Shown here: positions 60,155-64,000 of the stretch, one piece after another
Numbering within the stretch: position 1 is the stretch's first letter
Layout of the letters: every line of letters starts with the position of its first letter
Origin: Diphasiastrum complanatum
Taxonomy: Eukaryota; Streptophyta; Lycopodiopsida; Lycopodiales; Lycopodiaceae
Assembly: GCA_029204225.1 (NCBI GenBank)
Contig: CM055109.1
Location: forward strand, 38,516,632-38,580,631
Direction: 5' to 3'
DNA length: 64,000 nt
Made by a program: the position numbers and the translations under genes
The notes under the pieces: generated by a model
Told to the model about the DNA's origin: nothing
What the model saw: only the letters and a program-made list of their open reading frames with translations
Databases searched by the model: none

Positions 60155-62302
60155 TTACCAAAAAAGCTTATGGATAAGAATACTAGACCTATCAAGGCTA
60201 CAAAGACCCTGAAGGTAATGAAATGGCTGCATGGATTCCGTAACATCAAGAACCTGAAGGCCAGCTGCACGAGCAGTATTAAAAAAAAAGTTTAAAGTTT
60301 TTATATTTCGCTTGGCAGTGGTAAAATACGCTACAGGAAAGCCTGCTCGATTGCACTTAGTCAAGCTGCAAACAGAATCTTTTGTATCACTCCCAGGATG
60401 TTCACGTACTTCCTGATGTTTGGAGCTTTGATAAGGTTCTTGCGAAAGCCAAAAGCCATTTGAGTCCTCTGACACTTTAACTTCGCTACTAACTGGATGT
60501 TCTCTGTTTGTGAAATCGCCAGATTTAGGTTTGGAACTTGCTCTTCTCGACGAAAGAAGCGTGACTAAAACACTGACGAGATCAGGGACAGTTGTGGGAT
60601 CATAGATAAGGTCAGCTCCCAAGCTGTACACCAAGTATCGATGAGAAATTAGTTCCAAGATAAAACACACAAAAGTTTCTTGTATGTACAGAATTAATTG
60701 TTGCACACATGTGCGTGTGTGCACACAGAAACACAGCGCATGCGTCACAAACACATGTACACACTGCACCCACACATGAGCAGGGAGGGTGCATGTGTGT
60801 GCGTCTCAAAGTTACAACGTGGTAGATTATATTTGACTTTGACAAAAATATTAGAGTCGCCCAAGAAGCAATTGTTGGTCAAAATCTCCCTCCTCTCCTT
60901 GAGTTTATGAGTTTTAATTCCAGTTGGACGCATCAAAAAATGGCAAAAATGCCAAATAAGCATGAAGAAAAATTACTTACATTATTTCTGCATCAATCGC
61001 ATGAATCTCATCTTTGTTTCTGAAGGCAGATTCCCAACATAGCTGCTTGCAAAGGACCTGGACCACGTAGCATAGCACAGCACTTAGTTAATCAAGTTAA
61101 ACATCTCAAATCCTACAAAACTCTCACCCTTGACATGACAGTTTCCCCCTCCCTAGAATCTAAAGAATAACCACAGCATTAAAAGTATCAGAACACAATA
61201 CCATTATAATGAAACACCTTATGTTCCAGAAACATAATAGATCACAATTGTCGAACAGAGCGACGTAGCTTTATGGTTCAAAACTGACTAATTGGAACAG
61301 GATCAGTAAATACAACAACCACCAAATGAGGCTTAAACTTTAAAATGCAGAAGATACAAAATGATCAAGTATGCAATTGACAGTCAGGAAAATCAGGTTT
61401 GCTGCGTAAGTATGTTCTGTTGTGCTATCATGTAGATAAGTACATGAAGAAGCTTCAAGTAGAATGAGTTGATTTTGTGCTTATAACAAAACGATATAAC
61501 AAAACCAGGCCAACAAGGCAAATATGCATCTTTTCAGGCATATGCAAGGTTTTACTGGAGCAACACAATCAGTCAGAAGTTAGAACCATGATAAGCACAC
61601 ATGAAGGATCTTCATAGACTCGGAAACCAAAGAGGCCGGGGGGTGGGTGGGTTTAGAGAGGGGGGCTCAATATTCTAACACTCATCAGCCAAGATCAAAG
61701 AGTTACATGGAATCCTCTTACCATACTGAGCTACATTAAACTCCAGTGGGCTCATTGAATAGCTCAAGTGCAAGAGGGCTAATTGGGCTCAACCTCAAAA
61801 GTTAAGGAAAAGGATTGCAAATTGAAGAAAAACATAGAAAATTTTTGAACAAAATTTAGGAAAAGGTTTATAGAGCGAGTTACACTTTACAAATTGAATG
61901 TGTTATGGACATTCTGCAAAATAAAAAAATACATTCACCGGACTGCAACTGGATGGGCATGAAAAGTTTCTTTCCAACTTCAAGAAAGTCTACATGCAAC
62001 TTTCGTAGGGTAGACACCATTCACACAACAGTATTCTTGTTGATTAGTTGATCTTCAGGCCCTTAAGACAAACACTTGCCTGCACCTGATGATACTTTGA
62101 CATTATCTGCTATCTCAAGTTCCACTACATTAATGTCATTAATAACAAGGTTGCGTCTTAAGAGAGTACTTACCTGCACTGAGTTCTCTGATGTTTCTTT
62201 GACGTTGTCTGCTATCTCATGTTCTGCTACATTAATGCCATTAATAAGAAGGTTATGTCTCAAGTTGGACAGAGTAATCAAATCTCCATCTGTCAGAACC
62301 AC
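60155..62302 (-). CDS. FAM86/eEF2-lysine-methyltransferase-like protein, 3' exons
   Basis: Three linked coding exons: complement(60155..60623, 60981..61057, 62174..62302). Junctions are GT-AG with matching phases (0, then 2). The first reads VVLTDGDLITLSNLRHNLLI, the conserved acidic post-motif-I segment that binds S-adenosylmethionine in class I methyltransferases. The middle exon contains CWESAF. The last starts LGADLIYDPTTVPDLVSVL, the motif around the active-site loop, and ends AGLQVLDVTESMQPF and LDRSSILIHKLFW, as in FAM86/EEF2KMT and METTL21-type protein-lysine methyltransferases. The N-terminal exons, with the glycine-rich motif I, were not found before the window end. Residues following SSRRASSKPK form a charged insertion. 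No stop interrupts the three exons. Confidence 0.75.
62068..62160 (-). repeat. Duplicated exon segment downstream of the methyltransferase exon
   Basis: About 93 bp reading LRRNLVINDINVVELEIADN on the minus strand, a near copy of LRHNLLINGINVAEHEIADN in the adjacent exon. It lies directly after the exon donor, inside the intron, and stays in frame with it. It ends in GCAG|GCAAGT, a possible GC donor, but using that site would add 94 bp and shift the frame. Confidence 0.8.
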
Positions 62303-62494
62303 CTGCAGGAGAAGCAAGAAAAGTTTTTGTAAGTTAACTGGCGCATATCCACCAATGAACTACCACCACAGAAGAATAGATTAGCAAATGCTAATGTGCC
62401 TTGTATACATCATGACAAGCATAGCTTCTCATTCTGTAGCATCCCTGTTTACAAAGGCCATATGTAATAATGTGCATTGTGCTCACTTACAAAG

Positions 62495-62795
62495 TTACAA
62501 GACATTCATGATGTACTTGGCAGACAATACCAAACTAGACATTGCTTATGCAGTGTTCCGATTGAGCTAATTCAACATCAATCCAGGTCCGACACACTAG
62601 AAAATTGCCAAGAGGATTCTGCAATACCTGCAGACACAAAGAACTATGGACTATACTATAGTCGAGATGTAGGATTCCAGATTGAATCCTACAGTGATGC
62701 AAGCTGGGCATCCCTGAAAGATGATAGTAAAAGCGTCTCAAGAGGATGCACCTTAGCAGCCTGGGGTTCAATTAGTCAAAGAAAGCCAAGCCGGC
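62495..62795 (+). pseudogene. Copia RT/RNase H fragment, same family as G
   Basis: The plus strand shares long runs with 32838-33092 of G: ATGATGTACTTGGCAGA, GAGGATTCTGCAATACCT and GATGCAAGCTGGGCATCCCT. Protein blocks include IESYSDASWASLKDDSKSVS. Only about 300 bp remain. It sits just upstream of the visible methyltransferase exons, possibly in one of its introns, in the opposite orientation. Confidence 0.9.
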
Positions 62796-62799
62796 TCTG

Positions 62800-64000
62800 T
62801 CCATGATTTTGATACTTAAAGTTCTACCTTAAAAGTTAAGGCCTAAAACCTGGCATGATCTGTTTGGCTTATTCCATTGGCAGTTTATGAGAATTTTCCT
62901 GTCCAGGAATGTCACCAAACCCGAACTTGAGCTTCTACTATGATTAAACCTCAAAGTAGTGAATGAGGAACTTAACCACTTACAAATAAATCTGGACACC
63001 TTAATGCATTGATAACTAAACAGTGAACAGAAAGATAAGTGTGAATAAAATAAATTTTGCATGCCTAGGAGCGCAATAGTTCTTACTGCATGCCAATGCA
63101 TAGGGAACATAGACATCATTAACTTACCCCAAATGTAGGAGGTGATTACCCAGCTAAAAATTATTGAATAAAGGTTCCTACAAGGCCATGGTAAAATGCT
63201 TCTCTTCCAAGAATCTTTGGCATGTTCTAACCATGGTAAAAACATTTAACAAGCACACAAAAAGGTCACCCGAGTTGTGATTTTTGGATGATTCGGTGTT
63301 GTATTGCTACAAATTCGAGCCCCTCAAAGTCACATATGAATTGGCTAGAGGAATTTGCAGATTATACAAGAGAAAGTGCATCCAACTTCAACTATTTAGT
63401 GAATGTTTTCTTCTTTGAATTACCGTCTTAATTCTTTTCTTAGGCCAACAAAGCTGAAATTGAAAAGCACTCCTTTCAACTTTCAAGCCTTTGCATACGG
63501 TTTGTTTTAGCTTATAGCCACAAACATCTCAAAACTACCTTATCAATATGAAACATCAAATCTTACAAATTACTTTTACTGAATAGTGTCATGAGGCCAT
63601 ACATTTGAAGGAACACACGTGTTAATGTTTTTTTTTTCTAATGTACAAAAGCGTTGGAAAATTCTATTACTTCCATTATACCAACAAAATCATTTAGAAT
63701 CCAACTACAATTTACAGCAACATCTACATCCTTAAGAAGTTATTTGAAGTTCATTCACTAAAGGAATCAAGGCTTTCAAGCAATCATCAACCATTTAGAA
63801 ACATCAGTTGGCATAATTTTACAGTTTGCCACAATGAACCGTTCGTCTAGGAACTCTATAAGATTTCCACAAAGGATACAAATATGAGATTTGGGTAACA
63901 ATAAAGATTTTAAGAATGACAAAAGTCTTGATGATTTATTACTTAATAGAACTGGGACATCCAGTATAGCTTCCTGATGAAGAATGGACTTCATTCACTA
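62800..64000. other. No supported gene; possible upstream exon
   Basis: A 72-codon minus-strand frame at 63776-63994 (LSNKSSRLLSFLKSLLLPKS) could be an exon of the methyltransferase gene or of a neighbour, but it matches no motif I know and lacks clear splice context. The rest is AT-rich. Confidence 0.35.

Overview
This window is nuclear DNA of a seed plant, most likely a flowering plant. The evidence is spliced genes with GT-AG introns, a plant-type SAR1 GTPase, a plant tonoplast dicarboxylate transporter, many Ty1/copia and Ty3/gypsy remnants with plant initiator-tRNA primer sites, and long (GA/CT)n microsatellites. The species cannot be read from the sequence.

Three genes, all on the minus strand, can be supported. 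SAR1 (three exons, 193 codons) lies at 2225-10182, and its 7.2 kb first intron holds a collapsed chromodomain Ty3 element. A tonoplast dicarboxylate / SLC13-type transporter (seven exons, about 605-616 codons) lies at 44414-48700. A FAM86/eEF2-lysine-methyltransferase-like gene (three 3'-terminal exons visible) lies at 60155-62302. A duplicated, unrecognised minus-strand exon pair lies at 56.8-58.4 kb.

About 11.3-41.9 kb is a dense mosaic of LTR retrotransposons. In order: a Ty3 integrase scrap; the 5' half of copia element F (gag, protease, PBS, LTR A); a tiny piece of copia element E; copia element C, carrying a solo LTR with a perfect target duplication; a plus-strand copia D (gag-protease); the main part of E; the 3' half of F (LTR B, RNase H, RT, integrase); a truncated copy K3 of a non-coding LTR element; a Ty3 integrase J; a chimeric plus-strand copia G; a minus-strand copia H; K2 (truncated); and K1, complete with identical-length LTRs and target duplications, nested in K2.

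The two halves of F carry about 96% identical LTRs, each flanked on its outer side by GGGTT. The reading frame of the E gag host is continuous across that pentamer, yet the halves lie in circularly permuted order, with host and foreign DNA between them. K1 is a 3.65 kb non-autonomous LTR element with no coding capacity and two strong hairpins.

The right third (42-64 kb) is gene-bearing and TE-poorer. It holds microsatellites, two related MITE-like elements (one with an 8-bp target duplication), a decayed copia RT/RNase H, tandem repeats, a duplicated exon segment in the methyltransferase gene, and a stray copia RNase H fragment. Most retroelement reading frames are broken by stops, frameshifts or deletions, so the host genes are probably the only functional proteins here. 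No prokaryotic features, CRISPR arrays or convincing tRNA/rRNA genes were seen.
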